From UBA11358 sp049517655 (GTDB lineage Bacteria; Verrucomicrobiota; Verrucomicrobiia; Limisphaerales; UBA11358), in contig JBEKRQ010000003.1 in assembly GCA_049517655.1 (NCBI GenBank), positions 248,001 to 312,000 of the forward strand: a DNA stretch of 64,000 nucleotides. The letters run 5' to 3'. The notes beneath the pieces were generated by a model. The model was not told the origin of the DNA. It did not search any database and saw only the letters and a list, made by a program, of their open reading frames with translations. The position numbers and the translations under genes are program-made. Of this stretch, positions 16,675-24,537 are shown one piece after another; positions within the stretch are counted from its first letter, which is position 1; every line of letters begins with the position of its first letter.

Positions 16675-17712
16675 TCAATCGTTTGGTGTTAGTGTCCACA
16701 TTCCCTGCACTCCGTTTCCATCGCCTGGGCTATCCGCTGTTCCAGTTCCCACTGTTTTCGTGTAGTCCAACGCTTCCACGTGTCCATCGTGAAAGTTATA
16801 ATTGAATCGCATTTTTTGAGCCTTATAAACCATCAGCCCTTGACTGACACCGCTGCTGGAGCCAACGGCTTGCACCGGCTGCGGGTTGACGGCTAGTATT
16901 TGATATTGTTGCCCGGGGCCCCATGGAGTGCACGTCCCGTTGGAAAAGCAAGGCCATTGATTGTCGACGCCGTCCTGACCATCGGGTTGTTCCACAAACA
17001 GTATCGTTCCGGTTGGATCTTTCACAACCGAACCAGGGTAACCCCTCGCGTTCGCAATTGCGATGGGATCACTCACGCTACCCCATGACACTCCCACACC
17101 ATGCTGTCCCCCATATGTAGTCATCCACGGCAATGTCCAAGAGGCGTCCGGCTTGAAGGGACTGCCAACGTTATAATCCTCCCCGCTAACACCGTTTATG
17201 GCATACGATCTAATGCCATTCACTTGAGGATAGGGTGAAACAGTAGTAGTTACCCATTCCCCCTTTGCCCCTGTGTCGGCAGGGCACTGTAAACATTTGG
17301 GGGCTAAATCAACATCTACCCAGCCCCAGCCGACGGAGGCGGCGGTGCCGCCATATACATCGTTAGCACTTATAACATCTCCGAGATACTTGTGAAGATA
17401 ACCGTCCCAAGACATTGCGGCTTGAGAACTACCATTTCCTGCAGAAGCCGAACATGCAGCGGGCGTAAACATATCGTTATGGTCGGCTTGGAAAAGGGCC
17501 TCGGCCTGCCCAATCTGTCTCATTTGGGCCGCGCATTGTATTCGCCAAGCCCTGGCTTTCGCGTTGGCCAGCGCTGGAAGCAACAGGGCGGCCAATATGG
17601 CAATAATCGCAATGACCACCAGAAGTTCAATCAAAGTGAACGCCAGAGCGTTGCTCACCGCCTCGGCGCATCGGGATTGGGTTTTCTGCGGATGGATTCT
17701 CAAGTGTTTCAT
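16675..17712 (-). CDS. Prepilin-type N-terminal cleavage/methylation domain protein
   Basis: The 345-aa product has the class III signal LAFTLIELLVVIAIIAILAA at residues 24-43 after a longer than usual N-terminal leader, then LLLPALANAKARAWRIQCA. The C-terminus has MRFNYNFHDGHVEALDY, the usual HxDGH-type ending of this family. It is secreted via the type II/pilus pathway by inference. It shares its N-terminal helix with the next gene downstream (56-base gap) but not the rest, so the two are paralogues that have diverged or been shuffled. Confidence 0.87.
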   Translation of the reverse strand: MKHLRIHPQKTQSRCAEAVSNALAFTLIELLVVIAIIAILAALLLPALANAKARAWRIQCAAQMRQIGQAEALFQADHNDMFTPAACSASAGNGSSQAAMSWDGYLHKYLGDVISANDVYGGTAASVGWGWVDVDLAPKCLQCPADTGAKGEWVTTTVSPYPQVNGIRSYAINGVSGEDYNVGSPFKPDASWTLPWMTTYGGQHGVGVSWGSVSDPIAIANARGYPGSVVKDPTGTILFVEQPDGQDGVDNQWPCFSNGTCTPWGPGQQYQILAVNPQPVQAVGSSSGVSQGLMVYKAQKMRFNYNFHDGHVEALDYTKTVGTGTADSPGDGNGVQGMWTLTPND

Positions 17713-17733
17713 ATGATGATTTTGTTTTAATGG

Positions 17734-18252
17734 TTATTTGGCTTTTACCAGTCTGCAGTGCAGCCGGTCGTCAAACTGATATTTCATTCCAGGCGGCGGC
17801 GGCGGAATTGAAATGCCGGCAGTGGCGGCAAATTCTTCAAAGTTCGTCGGCGGGCGGCCGTATTGAAAACACCAACCGCGTACTCTGGAATTTATCTGTT
17901 GGTAATTCACCGGAGTCCCAGGCGGGGCCGTATAGAGATTCGCTGCTGCCGCCGGTATTGGGAGGTTGAGTGAGGACGGCGGAGCTCGATTCACAGGCGG
18001 CGTTGCCGGGGCTTGACCCGCATGCTGCGTTGCCGGAGCTTGAGCCGCATGCTGCGTTGGCTGCGTTGCTGGAGCTTGAGCCGCAGGCTGCGTTACAGTA
18101 GGCGGGGGAGTTGCCGGCTTTTTCCCGCAGCCTGTGAGAAGAAAGGCGGCGGCCATTATGGCAACCGTTGCAATGATCACCGGCAGTTCAGTCAGTGTGA
18201 AGGAATTTTTTATGGACTTTCCGTTTTTCAGTTTGGGAGGCAGCTTATTCAT
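17734..18252 (-). CDS. Prepilin-like / lipoprotein-like hybrid with Ala-Pro-Gln-rich repeats
   Basis: The 172-aa product begins with a degenerate prepilin signal (NSFTLTELPVIIATVAIMAA) that runs into a lipobox-like LLTGC at residues 38-42, so it could be processed by either peptidase. Residues about 45-95 are low complexity with QAPATQ/QHAAQ repeats (a matching DNA repeat at about 18005-18085). The C-terminus (QINSRVRGWCFQYGRPPTNFEEF) is compact and resembles short pseudopilin-associated proteins. It is the first of the minus-strand cluster; no function is recognised. Confidence 0.65.
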   Translation of the reverse strand: MNKLPPKLKNGKSIKNSFTLTELPVIIATVAIMAAAFLLTGCGKKPATPPPTVTQPAAQAPATQPTQHAAQAPATQHAGQAPATPPVNRAPPSSLNLPIPAAAANLYTAPPGTPVNYQQINSRVRGWCFQYGRPPTNFEEFAATAGISIPPPPPGMKYQFDDRLHCRLVKAK

Positions 18253-18634
18253 AACTTAAAATGGTTCGGGTTTGATTAAAATACGGCCCGAAAATACTGC
18301 AACGCGGCGAGGTGTCAACTCTAATTTTGCTTGAATTTTTCCGGTCGCACATGAGCGAAAAACCTTTGTTTGACCCGGTGAACGGAGAAATACTGTCGCC
18401 GACGGGGACGATCGCGAAACGAAGGCTGTCAATCTTCTGAATCTTATGAAACGATGTTCTCATATGTTTCCAGCCGGGCTCATGTTGATGCTCTAAATTC
18501 ATCGCTCCATATTTACTTCCTTTCCGGTTGGTTGGGAACTGTGCGTTTGACTGCACACCCTGTGCTTTTGGTTGCACAGCCGGTTGAAGCGAGGAATAAT
18601 ACCGTAGCAGCTCAAACGGCATGGGATCAAACCG
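18253..18634. other. Divergent intergenic region between pseudopilin genes and the sensor kinase
   Basis: This 382-base gap should hold promoters in both directions. The only clear structure is a pair of dyad-symmetric boxes at 18540-18578. No RNA gene or other repeat is apparent. Confidence 0.6.
18540..18578 (+). promoter_or_regulatory. Two tandem operator-like palindromes, TGTGC-N8-GCACA
   Basis: The boxes lie at 18540-18557 and 18561-18578, exactly 21 bases apart (two helical turns), and end 56 bases before the sensor-kinase start. The spacers are similar too (GTTTGACT and TTTTGGTT). The symmetry and spacing fit a dimeric regulator binding cooperatively; the response regulator encoded downstream is the obvious candidate. 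Confidence 0.6.
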
Positions 18635-21600
18635 ATGGCGCCCAAAAGATGGTTCATCCTTCTCGGAGCAGCGTTTGTCGCGCTAGCGCAAACGGGCTGG
18701 GGTCAAATGGTCTCATGTTGGCGCATTTATGGGGTCGCCGATGGTTTGCCGAAATACACCTGCGTTTCAGTGTCCGTCACTCCTCAAGGGAAGGTTCTGG
18801 CGCGGAACCTCGACTCAACAGTGATTGCCGAACTGGATGGTTACACGGTAAGCACTTTTCCCGGGCCAGCCGGCGTTATTGGTCGCATTGGTGCAAGCCC
18901 GGACGGTCAGCTTTGGGCAATGACCAGGCAAGGTCTGCAGGAATGGAAGAACGGCGCATGGGCGCTTTATCCCGTGGCGGAGATTGCCGCCGAATTCCGG
19001 ACCGGCGACTCGCGCTCAGCTCCGCACATTCCTTTTTGCCCGGTTAAGCAGGGGCATGTTGTTTTTCTGCTTCCGGACCGCTTGATGGAATTCAACGCGG
19101 AAGATCCGGATCATCCGCATACAACGATATTGCGCGCCGCCGGCCAGACGCAGCTCGGAGAATTCCACGGGATGGTCGTCGCGCGGGATGGCGGTCTGTG
19201 GATCAGTGGCGCACGCGGTCTGGCCAGGATGCCGGGGCCGGCCGGGAATCTGAAACCTGACGGCGAGTGGCGCGAATACATTCCACCGGCGTCGCTCGGA
19301 ATCCAGAATTTGCAGGAACCGCAGGAAGACAATCAAGGAGGTATTACCGCCGTAGGCGAGTCCACGGGCAACCAACAAATGATGGTCATATATTTCAATG
19401 GACTGGGCTGGGAAACCCAGTCGGTCGGCGCGGAAAAAATCCGCTTCGCCTGGCGTGGTCCCGACAAGACTTTATGGGCCGCCACGATGGGATCCTTATT
19501 TCAATTTCCGGAGGGCCGGCCGGAGAAGGTCAACAATGAAGAAACTTCCGTTCGCCAGTATTTTGATCTTGCCGTCGAGCCGGACGGCGCCTTCTGGCTG
19601 GCGACGTCCGACGGGCTGTTCCGCTATGCGCCGCCGGTTTGGAAAATCCCCGGCTCGTTGCAGAAAATCAATTCCCTGGTTCATTGTCTGGCGGAGGATT
19701 CAAATGGCCGGCTCTGGTTCATGTCGGACAGCAGACTGCAAGCACTCCACAATGGCCTCCTTCAGGAATATTCACTGCCGGGTGCAAACACACAGAGTCT
19801 GCAAACCGCCCGCGCTCTTTTCCCGTTGAAAAATGGAACGCTCCTGTTGGACGCGGGAGAACAATGCTTTCAGTTCCGGCCTCTTGATGGTGCGTTCAAA
19901 GCGCTTCAGGCGGGGGAGAAGGGCAGACGGCTCAAGTCTCTCGGACAGTTGAAAGATGGGAGTGTCTGTGTTCAGAGTTTCACTCCTGGCGCATCAACTC
20001 AGGACTGCCGCCTCGAAACATTTGATGGAGTCCGCCTCAATCCGATTCCGTTTCCCGACCCGACCATGGGTGGAGAGTTTTACGCTGTGTTCGAAGCGCA
20101 AAATGGCGATGTCTGGCTGAGTGGCGAGCGCGGTGTCGCTTGTTGCCACGACAAGGAATGGCGAACGTTTACTTTCACGGACAAAACCACTCCTGAAGGC
20201 GCGAGTGGTTTCGCAGAATTGGCCGACGGAAAGATCTGGTATGCCGTGGAAGATGGAATCTGGGAGTTTAACGGGCAAATCTGGTCGGTGGCGCAGTCGG
20301 GATTTGATCACATCAACGCGTTGTTCCGCGCTCGTGCCGGCGGCATCTGGGTGGCGTCGGACGGCGGGTTGTACCATTTCTGGCGAGGCGCCTGGATTAA
20401 GAACGGGATGGAGGAAGGGTTGCCGAGTTCATCCGTGCGTGAGATATACGAAGACCAGCACGGCTATATTTGGGCCGCTACCACGCGCGGGTTAAGCCGC
20501 TATTTCCCCGAAGCAGACCCGGATCCGCCGAAAACTTCCATTCGCAGGCTTGCCGGCGAGAAGAGCCAACTGTTTGAAGGCGACACACTGGGTCTGTTTT
20601 TTAGCGGGCGGGATAAATGGAAATACACACGTAGCGACCGGTTGCTCTATTCCTATCGGTTGGACCAACGTGACTGGTGGTCTCCGTTTCAGGAGTCGGA
20701 TACAGTTTCGTTTCCCAACCTATCGGCGGGCAGACACTATTTCCAAGTGCGCTCCATGGATCGCAACGGCAACGTGGAACCCACGCCCGCGCAACTTGAC
20801 TTTGCCGTGGCATTGCCCTGGTACGAGGAAACGCGCCTGATATTGATCTCTTTCGCCGGCCTGGTCGCCGCTCTTTTTTTCGCCGCCCTGGCCGTCAATC
20901 GCCACCGGCAACTGCTGCGGAGCTATGCCGCCATCGAGAAAAAAGTCGCCGAGCGCACGCGCGAATTGGAGATCGCCAACCATGAACTGCTGCACAGCCA
21001 GAAAATGAACGCCTTGGGCACGCTCGCCGCAGGCATCGCCCATGATTTCAACAACATTCTTTCCATCATCAAAGGTTCCGCGCAAATTATTGAGGACAAT
21101 TTGGAGAATCCGGCGAAAATACGAACGCGCGTGGATCGTATCAAAATAGTCGTGGAGCAGGGGAGCGGGATTGTGAAGGCCATGCTTGGCTTCAGCCGCG
21201 ATTCCGATGGACAATCCCTCTGGTACGACCCAAACGATGTTGTGGACGACACCATCAAGCTGCTGGGCGACCGGTTTCTGCGCGAAGTGGAAGTCAGATT
21301 TCAACGCGCACCGGATCTGCCAGGGGTTCCGGCGTCGAAAGATTTCGTCCAGCAAATTCTGTTGAATTTTATTTTCAATGCTGCGGAGTCCATGGCCAAA
21401 CGCAAGCAGGTGATCGTTGCCACGCAGCGCATCACCAAACTGCCGGCTGGAATTGTGCTGATGCCGGCGTCTGCCGCTGCATACGTTTCCATTTCCGTCC
21501 GTGATTTCGGATGCGGTATTCCGCCCGAGAATATGCCGCGTATTTTTGAACCATTCTTTACCACGAAATCGCTCTCCGCGCGGCGCGGCACGGGTCTGGG

Positions 21601-21766
21601 TCTCTCCATGGTGTATGAACTTGCCAGAAAAATGGAGGCCGGACTGGCCGTCGAATCTGTCGTGGGCCAGGGCAGCACTTTCACGCTCGTCCTGCCGGTG
21701 CGCGATTTACCGCCTCCTCCAAAAACCAAAATCGGCGGGATGCGTTCCACGCCTCGAGAACAATGA
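18635..21766 (+). CDS. Propeller-type periplasmic-sensing histidine kinase
   Basis: The 1043-aa product has a signal peptide (WFILLGAAFVALAQTGWGQ), then repeated two-component-propeller blades (GRLWFMSDS, GDVWLSGERGVACC, GGIWVASDGGLYHFW, GYIWAATTRGLSRYF), a Y_Y_Y domain (residues about 650-725) and one membrane helix (LILISFAGLVAALFFAALAV). A kinase core of the AHDFNNIL class (phosphoacceptor H803) follows, with an ATPase containing FGCGIPPENMPRIFEPFFTT and GTGLGLSM. Unlike hybrid systems it has no receiver domain. Its stop overlaps the response-regulator start (ATGA). Similar sensors detect oligosaccharides in the periplasm, and the xylan genes downstream suggest that here. Confidence 0.92.
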   Translation: MAPKRWFILLGAAFVALAQTGWGQMVSCWRIYGVADGLPKYTCVSVSVTPQGKVLARNLDSTVIAELDGYTVSTFPGPAGVIGRIGASPDGQLWAMTRQGLQEWKNGAWALYPVAEIAAEFRTGDSRSAPHIPFCPVKQGHVVFLLPDRLMEFNAEDPDHPHTTILRAAGQTQLGEFHGMVVARDGGLWISGARGLARMPGPAGNLKPDGEWREYIPPASLGIQNLQEPQEDNQGGITAVGESTGNQQMMVIYFNGLGWETQSVGAEKIRFAWRGPDKTLWAATMGSLFQFPEGRPEKVNNEETSVRQYFDLAVEPDGAFWLATSDGLFRYAPPVWKIPGSLQKINSLVHCLAEDSNGRLWFMSDSRLQALHNGLLQEYSLPGANTQSLQTARALFPLKNGTLLLDAGEQCFQFRPLDGAFKALQAGEKGRRLKSLGQLKDGSVCVQSFTPGASTQDCRLETFDGVRLNPIPFPDPTMGGEFYAVFEAQNGDVWLSGERGVACCHDKEWRTFTFTDKTTPEGASGFAELADGKIWYAVEDGIWEFNGQIWSVAQSGFDHINALFRARAGGIWVASDGGLYHFWRGAWIKNGMEEGLPSSSVREIYEDQHGYIWAATTRGLSRYFPEADPDPPKTSIRRLAGEKSQLFEGDTLGLFFSGRDKWKYTRSDRLLYSYRLDQRDWWSPFQESDTVSFPNLSAGRHYFQVRSMDRNGNVEPTPAQLDFAVALPWYEETRLILISFAGLVAALFFAALAVNRHRQLLRSYAAIEKKVAERTRELEIANHELLHSQKMNALGTLAAGIAHDFNNILSIIKGSAQIIEDNLENPAKIRTRVDRIKIVVEQGSGIVKAMLGFSRDSDGQSLWYDPNDVVDDTIKLLGDRFLREVEVRFQRAPDLPGVPASKDFVQQILLNFIFNAAESMAKRKQVIVATQRITKLPAGIVLMPASAAAYVSISVRDFGCGIPPENMPRIFEPFFTTKSLSARRGTGLGLSMVYELARKMEAGLAVESVVGQGSTFTLVLPVRDLPPPPKTKIGGMRSTPREQ

Positions 21767-22425
21767 AACAGCACACCATCCTGATTATTGAAGACGACGA
21801 TCTCCAATACGAGATTTACGAAGAGACGCTCGCCGCATACAGATTGATCCGCGCAAAAAATGGCAGCGAGGCTCTGGCTCAAATTCCCAGAGTTCGGCCG
21901 GACCTCCTCATCCTCGACCATGTTCTGTCTGAAGGCGAACTCGGTCTCGATTTCCTTCCCGAGTTCAAGGAATTGCTGCCGTTTGTTCCGATTATCATTG
22001 TTTCGGGCGCATTGGAAGTGCATCAACAATTTAAAGCGCTCCAGGGGCCGCGCCGCGCTCATTATTGCCTGACCAAACCGGTGGACATACATGAGCTCGT
22101 GCGCACCGTGCAAACCGCCTTGAAAGAGTGCGGGGAAAAGGAAACTGTGCGCCAATTTGAAGCCTTGGAACGTTCGCGCCGGGTTGACGCGCAGGAGTTG
22201 TTCAGCCGCTCGACCGACCGCCTTAGCCGCCAGAACCGCATCCGCGAACTATTGAAGAAATCGAAGGAACGCCCAAACGTTTCGGCTCTTGCCCGCGAAT
22301 TCAAAGTAGCCCGCCGCACAATCATTCGAGACCTGCAGGAACTGATCCGTCGCGGCGAACTCAAGCCGGAAGTTTATCCTGAATGGAAAAATCCGCCGCC
22401 AGAAGACCTGGAACAGTCAGAGTGA
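21763..22425 (+). CDS. Response regulator with winged-helix output domain
   Basis: The receiver domain (residues 1-125) shows LIIEDDDLQ (acidic pocket), the phosphoacceptor in LLILDHVL (D52), IIIVSGAL and the conserved Lys in CLTKPVD. The C-terminal 60 residues contain a DeoR/HTH_11-like helix-turn-helix (RPNVSALAREFKVARRTIIR). It is the cognate partner of the preceding kinase by overlap, and the likely transcription factor for the xylan locus and possibly for its own promoter. Confidence 0.9.
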   Translation: MKQHTILIIEDDDLQYEIYEETLAAYRLIRAKNGSEALAQIPRVRPDLLILDHVLSEGELGLDFLPEFKELLPFVPIIIVSGALEVHQQFKALQGPRRAHYCLTKPVDIHELVRTVQTALKECGEKETVRQFEALERSRRVDAQELFSRSTDRLSRQNRIRELLKKSKERPNVSALAREFKVARRTIIRDLQELIRRGELKPEVYPEWKNPPPEDLEQSE

Positions 22426-22826
22426 AGTTCATTCCGTAAATTTCCTTGCTGCGAGCGGCCTTTAACAGTTCCAGTTAACATTGGCACAGTTTGATATGCC
22501 TCTGGGAAAAGCGGTGGAGGGCCGCCGCAGTCCAAGACGCTGCGCGTGATACGATGATTTCTGAAATACGCAAAGCGTTTTGAGTGCGCCAGTCCTTCCG
22601 CCTTTGCGGCGCGCAGGCAGCCCAAGGTGTAAGCCAATTTCCCCTGCCGGCTGCAAGTGTCCACAGCATCGTAAATGTCGTCCCATCCAGTGTGCCCATG
22701 CAAAAGTCCCATTTTGCTTGCCTTTTGGGTGGCGCGGGAAAAAATGAGCAGATTAATAAAATCCCTGTAAATTTTGTGAATAATCTTCAAGCTGTTAAAC
22801 CGAGTGATGAAGCAGCCGGGAAACGG
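22426..22826. other. Intergenic region upstream of GH43 with decayed repeat sequence
   Basis: This 400-base gap contains GC-rich segments (about 22505-22625, including GGTGGAGGGCCGCCGCAGTC and CTTTGCGGCGCGCAGGCAGC) that look like an old interspersed repeat. Frames across it on both strands show no gene-like features. The final 100 bases are AT-rich and probably hold the GH43 promoter. Confidence 0.4.
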
Positions 22827-24509
22827 ATGTCACAGATGCAAAACAAAATATTTGTTGTGTTGTTTGCCTTGTTTGGATTTTTAAGAATTGGGTGTTTGGC
22901 GGACGAGGTGAAAACGTTTCAAAATCCAATTATCTCCGGTTTTTATCCGGATCCCAGCATTTGCCGCGTGGGCGATGACTATTACACGGTTCACAGTTCG
23001 TTTGAGTATTTCCCCGGGGTCCCAATTTTTCACAGCAAGGATTTAGTACACTGGGGGCAGATCGGATACTGTCTGACCAGCAAGAGTCAGTTGAACTTGG
23101 AACATGCGAGGGCTTCCGGTGGGATTTATGCGCCGACACTGCGTTATCACAACGGCACATTTTACATGATAACGACCCTCGTGGATGCGGGGGGCAATTT
23201 TTTCGTGACGGCCACAAACCCAGCTGGTCCCTGGTCAGAACCGGTGTGGGTGGATCGCAGTGGCATGGATCCTTCGCTTTTATTCGATGACGATGGCAAA
23301 GTGTATTACACCCGGCACGAAGGTCAGGGCGACGGATACATCGCCCAAGCAGAGATTGATATTAAAACAGGCAAACTCACAGAGCCGGTGAAGAAAATAT
23401 GGGGCGGCGCAGGCGGTGTGTGGGTGGAAGGGCCGCATTTGTATAAAATCAATGGTAAATATTTTCTGATGGTTTCAGAAGGCGGGACCAGCTATGACCA
23501 CAGGGTAACCGTTGCCCGCAGCGATTCTCCATGGGGACCGTTCGAATCCGACACGAACAATCCCATCCTGACTCACCGCTTTCTGTATAATCATCCAATT
23601 CAGGTTACCGGCCACGCTGATCTGGTTGAAACGCCACACGACTGGCGACTGATTTGTATCTCCCCTGGCAAGGGGAACCGGTGGGTTTCGGTTGAAACGC
23701 CCCACAGTTGGTGGCTGGTTTGTCTGGGAGTTCGGCCGCAGGGCGGCAGATATCATCATATCGGGAGGGAAACATTCCTTGCGCCGGTTGCCTTCAATAA
23801 GGAAGGCTGGCCGGTGGTCAATGAAAACAAGCCGATAGAACTAACCATGCCCGCACCGAAATTGCCGGAGTACAAATGGCCGAAACTGCCAACAAAAGAT
23901 GATTTCAAAAGCAAAACTCTTGCCTTGGAGTGGAATTATCTAAGGAATCCTGTTGAGAGCGAATATTCCCTGACCGAACGCCACGGCTTTTTACGTCTTT
24001 ATGGTTCGGATGTAAATATGAGCGACCAGGATTCGCCTGCTTTTGTTGGACGAAGGCAGACGGATTTCGATTGTGTTGCTTCGACGCGGGTTGAGTTTAA
24101 CCCCAATAGCGAGAATGAGGAAGCAGGGCTTGTCGTCCGCGGCAATGACAGACATCATTATGACATCGCAGTTACGCTAAAGGATGGCAAACGGCAGGTC
24201 TCATTCAGGAAAGTTTTCAAGGGCAATTTAGTTGAGCCTGTTAAATACACTGAAATCCAGAATGGACCGGTTGTTTTGACAGTAAAGGCGGCGCCATTGT
24301 CTTATGAATTTTTCTGCCAATCGAAAAGCGGCAAACCCGTAAGCCTCGGCACAGCCCCGACGAAAGATTTGTCCGTTGAAGCGATAGGTTTCGACTACGG
24401 GATGTGCTTTACCGGCGTGTATTTTGGCATGTATGCAACAGGCAACGGCAAAAAATGCACAAGACCTGCGGATTTCGATTGGTTTGAATATCGCGCAACA
24501 GAGAAATGA
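22827..24509 (+). CDS. GH43 glycosidase (beta-xylosidase/arabinofuranosidase type), secreted
   Basis: It has a signal peptide at residues 1-25, then a five-bladed propeller with the three GH43 acidic residues: base D42 (GFYPDPS), pKa modulator D148 (SGMDPSLLFDDDG) and acid E201 (VWVEGPHLYKING). From about residue 370 a beta-sandwich domain (GH43 C2/X19-like) follows, typical of xylosidases of subfamilies 11/12. It would release xylose or arabinose from xylan fragments. An in-frame 66-base duplication repeats VETPH at residues 267 and 289 near the active-site rim; family members normally have one copy followed by WWLVCLGVRP. ATG 22827 is preferred over ATG 22836; the frame is open upstream without homology. 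Confidence 0.9.
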   Translation: MSQMQNKIFVVLFALFGFLRIGCLADEVKTFQNPIISGFYPDPSICRVGDDYYTVHSSFEYFPGVPIFHSKDLVHWGQIGYCLTSKSQLNLEHARASGGIYAPTLRYHNGTFYMITTLVDAGGNFFVTATNPAGPWSEPVWVDRSGMDPSLLFDDDGKVYYTRHEGQGDGYIAQAEIDIKTGKLTEPVKKIWGGAGGVWVEGPHLYKINGKYFLMVSEGGTSYDHRVTVARSDSPWGPFESDTNNPILTHRFLYNHPIQVTGHADLVETPHDWRLICISPGKGNRWVSVETPHSWWLVCLGVRPQGGRYHHIGRETFLAPVAFNKEGWPVVNENKPIELTMPAPKLPEYKWPKLPTKDDFKSKTLALEWNYLRNPVESEYSLTERHGFLRLYGSDVNMSDQDSPAFVGRRQTDFDCVASTRVEFNPNSENEEAGLVVRGNDRHHYDIAVTLKDGKRQVSFRKVFKGNLVEPVKYTEIQNGPVVLTVKAAPLSYEFFCQSKSGKPVSLGTAPTKDLSVEAIGFDYGMCFTGVYFGMYATGNGKKCTRPADFDWFEYRATEK

Positions 24510-24537
24510 ACAGTAGCAAATTATAAATCGTCGAACT

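Noticed and set aside
22462..22699. Small minus-strand frames upstream of GH43
   Set aside because: They lie in a GC-rich decayed repeat, overlap each other and have no ribosome sites or homology that I recognise.
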